Assembly: GCF_030272615.1 (NCBI RefSeq)
Contig: NC_081414.1
Coordinates: 781,052,119-781,116,118, forward strand
Origin: Cryptomeria japonica
Taxonomy: Eukaryota > Streptophyta > Pinopsida > Cupressales > Cupressaceae
DNA: 64,000 nt
Direction of reading: 5' to 3'
Both the position numbers and the translations under genes were made by a program. Of this stretch, positions 1 to 13,400 are shown piece after piece; positions within the stretch are counted from its first letter, which is position 1, and every line of letters begins with the position of its first letter. The notes under the pieces are model-generated. The model was not told the DNA's origin, did no database searches, and worked only from the letters and a program-made list of their open reading frames with translations.

Positions 1-780
1 TAAATTTTTAAATTCAAATTACCCACATGCCTCCTAACTTCTAACTACCTAACCTAACCATCCCTCTAACCTAACCCATTCCACCTAACCTCAGGTTTAA
101 CTAACCCTATCCTATCTTGCACATCCTAACCTTCTTATCATAACCTCCTATGGTGTGGATATTCTCCCCTTGAGACATATGACACTTTGGTCACATGTCT
201 CCTCTCTTGGACACTTTCCCTCTTATGAGCAAGGCTTCTTGACACTTGTCACCACAGAGATGACAAGTGTCCCTTCCTCCAACCTCTTCTCTAACCTCCT
301 CCAATTTCACCCTTGATATCTTCAGACTCAATCTTGACCATTCATTCTTGCCACCTCACCCCTGGCCTTGGAAATCCTATAAATATCCCCCATTTTGGAA
401 CACAAAGGATCCCATATCATTATCAATTTAGGATTTGTTACTATAGGCATATTTATTCTAGCATATAATTTGAGCATTGTTATTATAGGCAATTCCATCT
501 TAGATCTAGCTTAATTTGATCATTTTCTAGAATAATTGTTGAATCATGTAGCTTAATCAATCTCTTTTCTAGCATAATTGCATCATCATCATAGCTCAAT
601 TATGCATACCATTAGTTTAATTAGCCTCTTGGATCAATCTAGCATAATACATCTCATCTAGCTTGCATATCATTATCATTTCAAATCCTCCGTCTAGGTG
701 TAGTCAAGTCAGTGGGATTGCTTATCCAGATATGAGACAAAATCCACACTCGCCTCTCTTAAAGGGCTATAGGTTGCTTT
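1..780 (+). repeat. LTR-like non-coding sequence
   Basis: No coding trace. The first ~160 bases are rich in CCTAAC-type words without a regular period. A TATA-like element (CTATAAATA) lies near 377, followed by a pyrimidine-rich leader, and a perfect 11-bp inverted repeat is at 241-271. This arrangement is common in plant LTR promoters. I see neither a TG/CA boundary nor a second copy in the window, so LTR identity is inference. It abuts the truncated integrase of the next element. Confidence 0.35.
241..271. other. Perfect 11-bp stem inverted repeat
   Basis: GACACTTGTCA at 241-251 is exactly reverse-complemented at 261-271 around a 9-base loop. It lies ~105 bases upstream of the TATA-like element near 377. 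It could be a dyad binding site or a hairpin; function is unknown. Confidence 0.6.
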
Positions 781-865
781 GTCATGGTTTATCTTTCATT
801 TTCTTTTAATTTTCTAATCATGCTTGTAATGATGTATTGAGTGTTTCTATTGCAGCTGGAGGTGC

Positions 866-3800
866 CATACTTCAAAGACACAACAAAATCCATGCTTATA
901 TCATCCCAAGGTCTTACTGGTACTGTGAAAGGTTTATACAATCCCACATTATAACTACTCCCTTTTGTAACTTGACAAACTCTACAACTTTGCACAAATT
1001 TCTTAACATCCTTATGAATCTAGGGCGAAAAGTATTGCTCACTCACCAAGGCTACTGTTTTGTCAACACCAAATTGTCCAGCTAATCCTCCACTATGTTT
1101 CTCCTTAATCAAATTCTCCCTCATAGAACTCTTAGGTATGAACAAATGAACTCCTTTAAATAACATCTCATCTTGAATAAAATAATCCAACCACTTAGTC
1201 CCATCTACCATAATGGGTTCTCTACATGCTTTCCAAGGTTCTCCAAAATCCGAGTCAGCATCATACAATGTCTTCAACTCTTCAAATCCTAATATTGTCA
1301 CTCTCATCTATGTCAGTAAATTCCTTCTCCTACTCAATAAAGCAGCAACTTTGTTATATTTCCCACTTATATGCTTCAACACAAAGGTGTAATTCTATAA
1401 AAATTCTACCCATCTCATATGTCTCTGATTCAATTTACTTTGACTGTTGAAATATTGCAAGGCTTGATGATTTGTATACGAAATGAACTCCTTAGCCAAC
1501 AAGTAATGTCTCCACTTCTTCAAGGCTTGAACTATGGCATAAAATTCCTTATCATATACTAAATATCTTCTCCTAGCATCATTCAACTTATCAGTGAAAT
1601 AAGCTACTTCTCTCCCTTCTTGACTCAAGACTACTCCTATTGTTGTTCCACTTGCATCACAATCCACTTGAAATACTTGGTTGAAATTTGGTAAAGATAA
1701 CACAAGTTGCACAACTTTTATTTGCTCCAATGGTCCACTTGAATTCCTTCTTATCCCCTCTCATTGTCTCAGTCATAGGGTTACAAATTGAACTTAATTT
1801 TCTGATAAAATTCTAGTAGAAACTAGCCAATCCATAAAATGATCTTACTTCTCCAATGCTTTCCGGTGTAGGCCACTCAACAATTTCTTTCAATTTCTTA
1901 GGGTCCATCTTCAAACTATCAGCAGATATCACAAATCCCAAATAGACTAACTCTTCCTTCATGAAAGTACACTTCTTAAGATTTATCAACAACTTCTCTT
2001 CTCTCAACCTCTACAAAACTTGTCTCAAATGCCACAAATGCTCTGCTTTTATCTTACTGAAAAATTGGAATGTCATCCAAATACACAATAACAAACATAC
2101 CCAAGAATTTCTTTAATACCTTATTCATTAACCTCATGAAAGTACTAGGTGCATTAGTTAACCCAAAAGGCATCATCAACCATTCATATAGTCCTTCATT
2201 TGTCTTCAATGTTGTCTTCCACTCATCTCCTTTTCTAATTCTAATCTGATGATATCCACTCTTCAAATCTATCTTTGTAAAGTATCTTGCTCCACTCAAA
2301 TACTCCATTATGTCATCCATCCTAGGCAAAGGAAACTAGTATTTCATTATGATCTTTTGTATGCTCTAGAATCGGTACACATTCTCCATTCTTTATTCTT
2401 CTTAGGTGGTAACACTATTGGTGCTGCACAAGGGCTTAGACCTTCTCTGATCAAACCTTTCTTTAACATCTCATGCACTTGTCTATTCAGCTCTTCATTT
2501 TCTACCAGTTTCAACCAATGTGCAGCTTTGTTTGGCAAACTAGCTCCAGGAATGAAATCCATGCAATGACTAATACTTCTTATCGGTGGTAATCCATCAA
2601 ACACATTATCTAAAATGATGTCTTCATATTCTATCAACAATTCCTTTACCTCCTTTGGTTATTCTTCTTCCAATTTTGGTCTCTTTGTCTTCTTAGGAAC
2701 CAAGGCAAAACACACATTCTCATGTCTGATTCCATCTAGGAATTTCCTTCCATCCACCAAATAGATTCTAGCATTCATACAGACCTTTCTCTTCAAGGGT
2801 TTCTCCAAAGGTAATAAGGTTTGCTTCATTCCAGTTGCCACAATGGTGTATATGTTCTTACTCCCATCATGTATTGCCTGTTTATCAAACTGCCAAGTTC
2901 TACCCAACAAAAGGTGACAAATTTCCATAGGCATAATATGACACAAAACTTCATCATGATAATTCCCAATTTTCAACTTCACCAAACATTTCTCTTACCA
3001 ACAACTTATGTTCATCCTGAATCAATGCTATCTGATAAGGCTTAGGGTGTTTCAATCTTTCCAAGTTTAACTTATTCACCATCTCTTTTGAAACAATATT
3101 TTTGAAACTACCACTCTCAATAACAACTTTACAACACTTACTAGATACCTTACATCTAGTCTTGAACAAATTTCTCCTTTGCAAGGGCTCCTCATCTTCT
3201 TCGATATGACACAAAACTCTCCTCATCATCAATAGTTCTCCATCTTCTGGTTTATTAGATGATCTGGTGGGGTTTTCTTCCACCACAACTGCTCCTTTAG
3301 CATTCTAAGTCTTTTTACATTCAAATGCACGATGTCCTTCTACTCCACACTTAAAGAAAGTACCTCTAAATGTATTCTTGTCTTGTCTGCCAAAATTCTC
3401 ATTCCAATAGCCATCTGGTTCTCTCCTCCAGTAGAAATTTTTTTCATCCTTCCGGTATGAATTTCCATCTTTTCTCACTTCCTTGTCCTTTCTTTGATCT
3501 ATACAGGTTCCTTTAGCTCTGATATATCCTCTTCCTCCTTGAAATGTTCCTCTAGTAAACCTTCCACCTCTACCTCTCTACCTCTGCTCATGTCTCTTGT
3601 TTAACTTTTCTTCAACCTTCAGGGCATACTGGTAAACCTCTTCAACTCTCTTCAATTTGATCAAACTTAGCTCATCTTGTATAGACATCTGCAATCCATT
3701 TAAATATCTTACAACTTTTTGAACTTCATCATCAACATGTTTGGATCTAATATTCAACTTGTAAAATGCTTCGGTGTACTCCTTGACACTGGATTTCTTT

Positions 3801-4350
3801 TGTTTCAAATTTTGCAACTTCTGGAATAGATTCAACTGATAATCAACTGGTATAAATTTTGACTTCAACTTAGCAACCATCCGATTCCAACACTTGATTT
3901 TCTCTTTACCTCTTCTCTATCTATCAACATGCAAATACTCCTACCAAAGAGATGCATGACCTTTCAACCGGGTACATTCATATTTCACCTTTCTTTCATC
4001 TACAGTGTTCTCAAAATCAAAATACTTTTCCATCTCCGAGATCTAATCCATCAACTCATCAAAATCCAACTTTCCATCATATTTCGGTGGGGTAAAATGT
4101 GGTTTACTATTAGCCTTACTTAAAACCCTCATAAACCTCTCTTCATCCAGATCAACTACTAGTGGGTTTCCTTGTTCTATCGGGGCTTCTTCTCCTTCAT
4201 ATTCACTTATATCTTCAATATGTCATCCTCTTCTTTGTTGTTTCTCCATGACTTCCAACTGGGTTGCTATCCCTCGTAGCATTTCCATCATAGCAGGGTC
4301 TACATTCTCACACGCTTCACCATTCCTAGTTCCCGTTCCCCCATCTTTCA
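866..4350 (-). pseudogene. Ty3/gypsy gag-pol remnant, truncated in integrase
   Basis: Reading right to left: gag (about 4350-3580, including a stretch like KPHFTPPKYDG followed by a retrotransposon-gag helix region); a zinc knuckle near 3330 whose first cysteine appears replaced (FKCGVEGHRAFEC); a retropepsin-like region near 3130 with ESGS where DSGS or DTGS is expected; reverse transcriptase at 2330-2054 with [12 protein letters not shown] and YLDDI at the catalytic site; RNase H at 1730-1395 beginning VDCDASG; and an integrase zinc-binding region at 1200-940 (H/H, then CRVC). The integrase core stops soon after DISMDFV, near 866. Several frameshifts and stops separate the pieces, so it is dead. 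The order PR-RT-RH-IN is that of Ty3/gypsy. No LTR pair could be assigned. Confidence 0.9.
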
Positions 4351-4859
4351 CCAATCCTGTGCAACTACAGGTCAAATCCACAGTTTTCTACCCTACAACA
4401 AAATTCTCAGAACAACCAAAATGAAAACTCAAAGAACAATACCTAATGTATAAAACCAACAAGGTCGACCTCTTCCAAAGAAATTCCTCTAGAAAATCCA
4501 AAGGATGAAGTGTGGTTCAAAGGGAAGGTTGGCCACACACAAAGGAACATCAAAATCAATGCTTAGGGCTTCACAAGATATGAAAGGGATCCTATAGATC
4601 ACAATGCAAATAGGTCTAGGCAACCAGTAACAAGAAACTGTCAACCGGTAACAGGAAACCATCATGGGAATTGGTAGTGATAACTTGCTAGAAAATGATC
4701 AAAATGCTTTGCGGTTTGAGAATCAGGAAGATGATCAAGTCTTCAAGTAAAATCCAACTCCACAAGATTCAGTGAGCCAAATTTGGTACACATAGAAATA
4801 AATGTTGAAACTGCAAATAGAAAATAAAATAGAAAGAAATATATTTTTGGTTGATGCAA
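4351..4859. other. No gene seen; probable element leader
   Basis: No ORF with recognisable similarity. It lies just upstream (minus strand) of the gypsy gag start and just before the LINE fragment, so it may hold the leader of the former. A short repeat (CCAGTAACAAGAAACTGT then CCGGTAACAGGAAACCAT) occurs near 4625-4665. Confidence 0.3.
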
Positions 4860-5900
4860 GATTGCCATGAACCTGGGATGCTCCTACATCACATCTCTTA
4901 GCTCAATATCCTAATTTCCTATAGTTGAAGCACACGAAAGGGATTGATTCAAACTCAATAGCTTGAACCCAAGTGCCCAACTTGGATTGTATTTCAATAG
5001 AGGATGGTAAGTCTACATTATTAGAAATACCCACACAGATTCTCACAAACACCAGCCTTTTCCTAGTCATCGTTATCAGATCTATGGACAGAAGTTATCC
5101 AAAAGAATTAGCCAAGCTCCTAAAAAAATATTCATTCCAAAATTCCAAAGGGAGGCCAGGAAGTCTAGCCTAAATTGGGACATTTTAAAAAAGGGAATCA
5201 GAAAGGTCCAAGTTTGTAGTCCATTTCTTAAGAGCCAAGGAGGACTCGCCAATTACCCAGGGACCTCCACTTCTAACAGCCCGAATATCCTCCTTACAAG
5301 AAAACTCAAACGTGAAGTAACCCTTAGGAAGAGCGGAAACAAGAACCTGACCATTAGTTCTCCATTTCCTTTGGACAAAGGCCCTAACAACTTCTATGTT
5401 AGGCCTAGAACCCATAAATTTTCCTACCAGTGTTTCGTCCATTAAGGAAATATTATGATCAATAACCATATTAGGGACAGAAATGGAAAACTTACCCTTC
5501 ACAGGATCAAAGATATTGCTGACTGGAAGGGACAATGATTTTCCACTAAGTTTCACTACTAAAAAAAGATGTCAAAGGTTTTTGTCTTGAAACATCACCT
5601 CTAGTGGCCCCCACCATATTTTGAATTCTCTTATCGGCCCACTATCCTTTAGAGAGATCAATGGGAACATCACAATAATTAGGAACAGAGGAATCCACCT
5701 GAACAGGCTTTTCCTTTTCGTTCCCCCTTTGAAATTTTCTATTAGATGAATCACCATCCCCCCCAGGGTCCACCTAAATATTATTTCTAGGGTTAGGCTC
5801 ATTTGTCTCCTTCTTACCTTCATTGTCGCTATGTCCCTACATTGATTCTACCTGCGAGTCCCCTGAAACTGCATGGCCACAACTTGCTCCAGTGTTCAAA
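4860..5900 (-). pseudogene. LINE ORF1 fragment (DUF4283 type)
   Basis: The frame at 5556-5185 contains a DUF4283-like domain: a start like LVGKFMGSRPNIEVVRAFVQ, then KGYFTFEFSCKEDIRAV and GGPWVIG. It continues past stops to ARLPGLPLEFWNEYFF and IEIQSKLGTWVQAIEFESI (5170-4945), then a degenerate cysteine-rich CCHC-like end near 4900. In plant L1-type LINEs this is the ORF1 nucleic-acid-binding protein. No endonuclease or RT follows, so only the 5' part remains, unlike the usual 5'-truncated LINE copy. The domain is the same as at 33000-33600, but the sequence is clearly a different copy. Confidence 0.8.
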
Positions 5901-7985
5901 ATTTCAAAAATCTGATTCTTCTGCCCATTCACCTACTTCTCCCACTACATGGTTCACTAACTTATGATTCATGTTATGACACTAACTCTAAATAAGTTAA
6001 TTGTTTACTTATATTATTAGAAGGCTACAAGGACTTATAAGGAGGATCTCAACTATTGATTTATATTTATTGTGTCATACTAAACTATATCACTATTCTT
6101 TTTATTTAACCCTCCAATATATTATTTAACATATATCTTAGAATTAGCATAACCATTGCATCTATTTTTTATGAAAGTTCTAGTTTAAGATATTTTCATC
6201 AAAAATAGAAAAATAGAGAAAACTATGATGATAAATCTAAATAACTAGATGAATAGTTATCTCATGAGATTTTTTTTTTTTAATAAATATGATAACCCAA
6301 TACCTAAAAATTATATGATTTAAATAGAAACAAAAATTATTAGCCAATAGACTATTTTAATTTTTTTTATCTTTTGGTGGTTTTGCCTATCGAAACTTTT
6401 TTATCTATCATTATTTTTCCCGACCGGATTTTTTTATCGATGAGTAGTTTTGCCTGTTGATTTCAGCTTGAAAATTTGTCAATTAGCACTGTAATCACAT
6501 TTCTCATAATTCCTCCACAAGAATTTTATCCTCCTTTGGCACAATGTTTGTTCTCATAACACTTCCATAGTTTCTAGCTATATACGAAAGAGGTTCTTGC
6601 CATAGATGAAATCATTTTTCTACCAATTCGCACAATATCAGATCCTACATCCAGAGCCATATTAATCAATCAATCAATTGAGTTTCCTGAACTACCCAAT
6701 ATGCTACCAAAGAGTTCTCATGCACTAATGGTTACATATCAATAAGATTAGACATTTTCATGTCTACTTATTTATATGATTTGTGACATAATATGTATTT
6801 TTAGGTTCTCAACAATCACCACAATAGCCAAGACCTATGCCACAATGAGCAATATGACAACACATATTACCCAATATAGTTTTCATCATAGATGCATGCA
6901 TTTTCAGCCCACTCTTCATATGTTGAAACCATCATCATCATCACTGCTAAAACACTAAGTATTATTATCACCATAAACACTAAACAATTTTTTGTAATCA
7001 CCATCCCTCTTGTCATATTTCCTACACAAACAATCCTGTGAAGGGCATGAAGATATTATGGCCATAAATAACTACAACTTCCCATTCTAATTATTTCCCT
7101 TATTTTATTTTAAGGGTAATGAAGAATTGCCATATAATTTGATAAATATGTCATTAGGTAATGGCTAAACAAATTATTTCATAACCAATTTGGCTATAAT
7201 TACTAGGTTTACCTTTGTTCTGAAAATAGCAAGACAATTGTCATCTCTGTAATGAGATTATTTTCTTTTAAATAGATTTTTATTTTTATTTTTAGCATGG
7301 AATATTGTTCACTTTTAAGAAGATTCACCTATTAAAATTAACAAAAATCATATCATTTAGGGATAGGATCTAGTAATTGTGCATCCTAACTTCACACTTC
7401 TCAAAATCTTACATGGAAATTTTCAATCACTCAATATTTTCCAGCAGCTTATTTGGAAAGTCTCCTACTTATAACTAAAGTTTCAAGACCACATCATCAA
7501 ATATGATACCACATCAGCATGTGTTTTCCCAAAGTATCCAAATCAGGCAAAAAAAAGGTGAGGCCAATATTCATCTAAAAGGGGGTCCAATACTTGTGTA
7601 GCTAATGTGGCATCATATGATTGGTTGCCTTTTACAGTTAATGTTACATTTCATTCAATTATTAGTAGTCATCATCAATAGTAACAAATTTAATTTTTCT
7701 TGTTAAGTTCTTTCATGTGTGTATTATCCATGTTCTTATCTATATGTCTATATTCTTATCATGATCTAACCCAATTGTCTTGGGAATTTTCACTTTCTAA
7801 CCTTGTCTTGTTCATATTTTTCTATCTAATGCATTTTTTTTGTAGGTCTTTAGCTTGGGGTCATGCTTATTTGGCTTGAAAGATTGTTCTGCTTCCTCTA
7901 TAGTATCCTTTTAGCATCATGATGTTATTTTATGTTCACTAGATTTCTTTTAGCATGCATATTCATGATGATTCATAAGCCTGCT
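5901..7985. other. No gene recognised
   Basis: AT-rich sequence with only short accidental frames. Nothing matches a protein family I know. Because a polypurine tract and LTR start follow at 7986, part of this may be the decayed 3' interior of a plus-strand gypsy element. That is inference. Confidence 0.4.
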
Positions 7986-8581
7986 AAAGTTGGGGCAAAA
8001 TGTAGAGTCTAAAATTACATACCCCTTTGCAATTCCACCTAGACTTTTGTAGCCACTTTAGTGTCTATTTTCCTGGAGTTTAGGTAGGCTCATCTCAGCC
8101 CTTGCATTAGGATTTTCCCTCTCTAGATGCATAGGACCCCCTTCCAGTTGTTATCCTTCATGTTTTGTTTCATGTTAGCCACGTGTTTTTCTTACCACTT
8201 GTCATCTTTGATCATGATTTTTCTAGACAATAGCACACCGCATGGACATCCTCACACTATAGATTCATCCCTAAACATCTTAATGTTCAAATATTGATTC
8301 TATGTATTTTTACACTTTTCACCTATCTTGGTTGGTAGAAATGGCTCATAATCTTTTGAAATGGCTCAACAATATTCTTTTTCCCTCCTCTTCTCTCTTT
8401 TAAATATTTATTCTCTCTTCTTTCAATCTCTTTCGTTCCTCGATACAATCTCTCTAGTTCTCTTGGCTCTTGGTTCTCTCAAGAAAGATCTCTCATTCTT
8501 TGGGCTCTCATAGCTTTCTCTTGCTCTTTCTTCTTGCTATAGTAGTCTCTATTTTGTTACAACACTCTTAAGCTCTCAGAA
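7986..8581 (+). repeat. Polypurine tract and start of gypsy-type 3' LTR
   Basis: GCTAAAGTTGGGGCAAAA followed by TGTAGAGTC at 8001 closely parallels the tract and LTR start at 58536-58560 (GCTAAAGTGGGGGCTAAA then TGTAGCATC). The first ~60 bases are also similar (an ACACCTAG-like block after a pyrimidine-rich stretch). I read 8001 as the first base of a plus-strand 3' LTR. It is cut at 8581 by copia element A and may continue at 15785. Confidence 0.6.
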
Positions 8582-9655
8582 TGTTAGGACCTGGAGGCAA
8601 TGGGGGGGGTGAATCAGTTGTCAATTAATTTCAACCCAAATATAACTTAATCAAACTTGACACATAATACTAGTAAACCAAACTTAATGCCAATTGACAG
8701 ATTAGCAGTTAATATTAATATTAGTCAAACTCAATGCATATAACTGAAAGAGAAACAAAATCCATAACAAATAACACAGAGATTTGTATGTGGAAACCCT
8801 ATAAGGAGAAAAACAATGGTGGGAAACCTTACCCACAATCAGATGATACTACTGTAGATAGTATGTGTATACAAATGGGGTCTACACATGCAGAAAGGCC
8901 AACCACCTAGAGCTCACTACTTAGTCATAAAATAGGAGTCACACAGAATACAATTGGATGATTAAATCCAATGACAATGTACTGCTCAAACTAGCATCTC
9001 CAATATTGGTTTCAGTACCAATTAAGCTCTGATAATCACCTTTAAACCTTCCTTGAACCTTCTCTATGGTCTACTCATATGATCTTCAATATTCTCACAT
9101 ACCATGTTACAATACCACACTTCCTTACTTCATCTCACAAATGAGATCCTACATATATACCAAAACCTAAGACCAAATGTGTAGGGCGGCTAATTAAGAA
9201 TATTACAATTAGATCAATTACATATAAGTTAAGATGTGATGCATCATGTTGGCTCAATACAATTAAAACAATATCCAATTGACTAAATCATCTCCATAAC
9301 ATGTCGTGCTGATCTGGAATAGATAATGCATGTCAGTCCATAACCTAGACCAATTTTTTGATAATAGAAAATATGTCAACCCGATTAGACCAATAACCAA
9401 ACTACCAAAACCAAGTGTCCAAACCATGTCTTCTACATAACCAAGTGATCTCGAGATGATAACAAGTCATCCTTAGTGCTAGTGAGCAATATAACCTGTC
9501 AGTGAGTGGTATACCGGTGACTGTGCATAAGTCACTGAACTTATTGGTTAACATAATGTGTCAGTTCAACATAACCAAAGATCTCCAGAAGGATAAGTGT
9601 TGATAAGTGTTGACATCAATGACAAAACCAATGCAACCCATTCATAATACCATTA
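8582..9655 (-). repeat. 3' LTR of copia element A
   Basis: Aligns along its length with 14703-15784. Its right edge, the biological LTR start, reads TAATGGTATTATG on the minus strand, versus TGTTGGTATTATG in the other LTR, so the canonical TG has decayed. The left edge gives a proper CA end (minus strand ...GGTCCTAACA). Confidence 0.88.
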
Positions 9656-10252
9656 ATCTCCCCCTTTGGCATTGATGGCAACACAAGATGGAAAAACATC
9701 TAAGTGCCAAAACAAAATGCCAAAAACAAAAAACCAACAATCTCCAGAATAGATCAATACTAGAAATCAAAATACAAATGCAGAGAGTATGCATGTCAGT
9801 CCATAACCTAGACCAATTTTTTGATAACAGAAAATGTCAACCCGATTAGACCAATAACCAAACTACCAAAACCAAGTGTCCAAACCATGTCTTCTACATA
9901 ACCAAGTGATCTCCAGATGATAACAAGTCATCCTCAGTGCTAGTGAGCAATATAACCTATCAGTGAGTGGTATACCGGTGACTGTGCATAAGTCACTGAA
10001 CTTATTGGTTAACATAATGTGTCGGTTCAACATAACCAAAGATCTCCAGAAGGATAAGTGTTGATAAGTGTTGACATCAATGACAAAACCAATGCAACCC
10101 CTTCATAATACCATTAATCTCCCCCTTTGGCATAGATGGCATCACAAGATGGAAAAACATCTAAGTGCCAAAACAAAATGCCAAAAACAAAAAACCAACA
10201 ATCTCCAGAATAGATCAATACTAGAAATCAAAATACAAATGCAGAGAGTATA
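9327..10252. repeat. 463-bp tandem duplication across LTR start and polypurine tract
   Basis: 9327-9789 is repeated at 9790-10252 with only around ten visible differences. Each unit holds the first part of the LTR (minus strand), the polypurine tract and about 130 bases of 3' untranslated sequence. The event is younger than the element's own decay. Confidence 0.9.
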
Positions 10253-10483
10253 TATCACTCCCCCAATAAGTAATCTTCCCCAAAGGATAATGTATGTTTT
10301 TTCCATAGATATCTCTCCCGCTTTGACATCAAATGCCAAAGCAATATACCAGATACAACCAATTTATAGAAACAATTACAATAACCAATTGTTATAACCA
10401 ACTACTCCCCCTGAGAAGTAGCTCTCCTTCATCAAAGCCAGAAAAAATATTCTCTGTTAATTTTGTCGGTTTGATGCCAATCA

Positions 10484-13400
10484 TCAACTATCTAAGTCTC
10501 TACCAGTGGATATAACCCCAAGCTGCTCTCTAAGATATTCAAAAGTTTCCTTAGGCAAAGGCTTAGTAAAGATATCTAGAATTTTCTCTTTAGTATTCAC
10601 ATAAACCAATCCCACTTCTTTTTCTTCAACATTCTCTTTCAGAGAATTATATTTGATAGAAACATGTTTAGTCTTAGAGTGAAATACTAGATTCTTAGAT
10701 ATATCAATTGCTGCTGAATTATCACAGTAAATGATTATAGGTTCTTTGCATTTTACCTTTATGTCCTTCAACATTTTCTTAATCCATAATGCCTAAGTAC
10801 AATTAGTTGCTTCTGCAACATATTCTGATTCTGCTATTGATAATGATGTACAACTATGTTTCTTGCTCAACCATAAAATCAATCTACTACCAAGAAAGAA
10901 TGCCCTATCGGTGGTGCTCTTCCTACCATCTACATCTCTTGCCCAAATTGCATTACTGTATGGGCATAAATCAAAATCTTCATCTTTAGGATACCATAAA
11001 CCAAGATTTGTTGTGGCTTGTAGATACCGGAAAACCATTTTCACTGCTGATTCATGATTTTCTCTAGGATTACTCTGAAATCTTGAAACAATACATACGA
11101 CATTCATTATATCAGGTCTAGTTTGTATCAAATACAGTAAACCTCCAATCATAGATTTGTATCTTGTTAGATTAACAGAAGTTGAATCATCCTTCAATGT
11201 TAATTTATTAGTTGTAGTCATAGGAGTACTTACCAGTTTAGAGTTTTCCATACCGATTTTCTTCAATAGCTCCTTCAAGTACTTTGTTTGACATATGAAT
11301 ATACCTTTATTAGTCTATGAAATCTGCAATCCTAAAAATAATTTAATCTCCCCAATTCATAGACATTTCAAACTCTTCCTACATTTTATTAGCAAAGTTT
11401 TTACACAATCCATCTTCTCCTCCAAAATTGATGTCATCAACAAAAACTTCAATAACCAAGATGTCTTCATTAGTCACTTTGAAATACAAGTTGTTGTCAA
11501 CATTACCTTTAGTGTAACCAAGCTTCAAAAGATATTTGTCCAATCTAGCATACCAAGCTCTAGGAGCTTGCTTCAATCCATATAAAGCTTTCATTAATCT
11601 GCAAATCATATCTTTATAATTTGTCAATGAAAATCCATCAGGTTGTTCAATGTAAACTTATTCTTCAAGATCACCATTCAGAAATGCACATTTTACATCC
11701 ATTTGATATACTTCATAGTTCTTGTAGGTTGCAAATGCAAGAAATAATCCGACTGCCTCAATTCTAGCTACCGGTGCAAAGGTTTTATTGTAATCAATTC
11801 CCTCTTTATGTGAATATCCTTTAAACACTAATCTTGTTTTATTTCTGATTACCTTAGCATCTTCATTAAGTTTATTTCTGAGTACCCATTTACTTTCAAT
11901 TACATTTTTATCTTTAGGCTAGGGAACCAATGTCCATGTATTATTTTCAATTTATTCTAATTCATCTTCCATAACTTTAATTCAATGTTTATCTTCACAA
12001 GCCTCTATAACAGATTCTGGTTCAATTTGAGAAATTAAACATACCTCTTCATTTGCCAGTCTTCCTCCTGTCATAACTCCTTGATACTTATTCCCAATTA
12101 TCTGACTTTCAGAGTGATTCAGTCTTACATACCTGGGTGTGTTCACTTGTTGTTGTTCTTCAGTCATTGTGGAATTATCTGATGATGTTGGTGTGACTGG
12201 AACCACATTCTGTACTAGTGCACTCTGTATAGGTTCATTTGTGATCATATCAACTGTCAGTTCAGAATCCATAGACTTTGAATTTCCTCTAAAGTGTTCA
12301 TCTATCTTCACATTTGCACTCTCAATGATTTTCTACAATCTTTTATTAAAACATCTATATGCTTTGCTCTTAGATGAATAACAAAGAAATATTCCTTCGT
12401 CACTTCTAGGATCAAATTTCCCAATATACTCATCTCTCCTAATGTAGAATTTTCTTCCAAATATTCTGAAGTATTTAAGAGTAGGAGTATTACCAAACCA
12501 TAATTCATAAGGTGTCTCACCGGTTTCACCTTTGATGTGAACTCTATTGAAAGTGTAAACTATTGTATTCACTGCTTCTCTCCAGTACACATGAGGTATA
12601 TTTGCTTCTGATATCATGCTTCTAGCTACATCCAGAATAGTTATGTTCTTCCTTTCCACAACTCCATTTTGTTGAGGTGTTCAGGATGCTGATAGTTGTC
12701 TACTAATCCCATTCACTTCATAGAATGTATTGAACTCCTTAGATGTGAATTCACCTCCTTGATCTGATCTTAAACATTTTATTTTCTTACCAGTTTCATT
12801 CTCTACCATTGCCTTGAATAATTTAAAGTTCCCAAAAGCTTTTGATTTCTCCCTGAGAAAAGTAACCCAACACATTCTAGATTAGTCATCAATGATTAGC
12901 ATAAAGTATCTATCTCCCTATAGACTTCTTGTTCTTTCCAGACCACATAAGTGAGTATGAATTAAATCAAGAACATTATTGAATTTCTCATAAATACTCT
13001 TAAAAGTTGTTCTAACTTGCTTTCCCATTTGACATTCCTTACATACCAGATTATGAGGTTTTACAATCTTAGGTAAATCCCTTACTGCCTTAGATGAACT
13101 AATCTTTATAATGCAATCAAAATTCACATGACAGAGTCTTTTATGCCATAACCAACTTTCATCAATATGTGCAATCAAGCATGTCTTTTCATTATTATTC
13201 AAATGAAAGATATTACCTATAGTCTGATTACTGGATGCAATATCCAAACTAGTTCTATTCATGATTTTACATTTACCATTCTTGAATTGTAACTGAAATC
13301 CCTTTTCAACTAATTGACCAACACTCAAAATATTATGCTTCAAACCTTCAACATAATAAACTTTGTCAGTATTGTGCTTACCATCAAAAGATATAGTACC

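Noticed and set aside
6776-6958. 60-codon frame
   Set aside because: Biased composition, no homology recognised and no neighbours or splice context.
10068-10515. Short frames on both strands
   Set aside because: They lie within the tandem duplication and 3' untranslated part of copia A.
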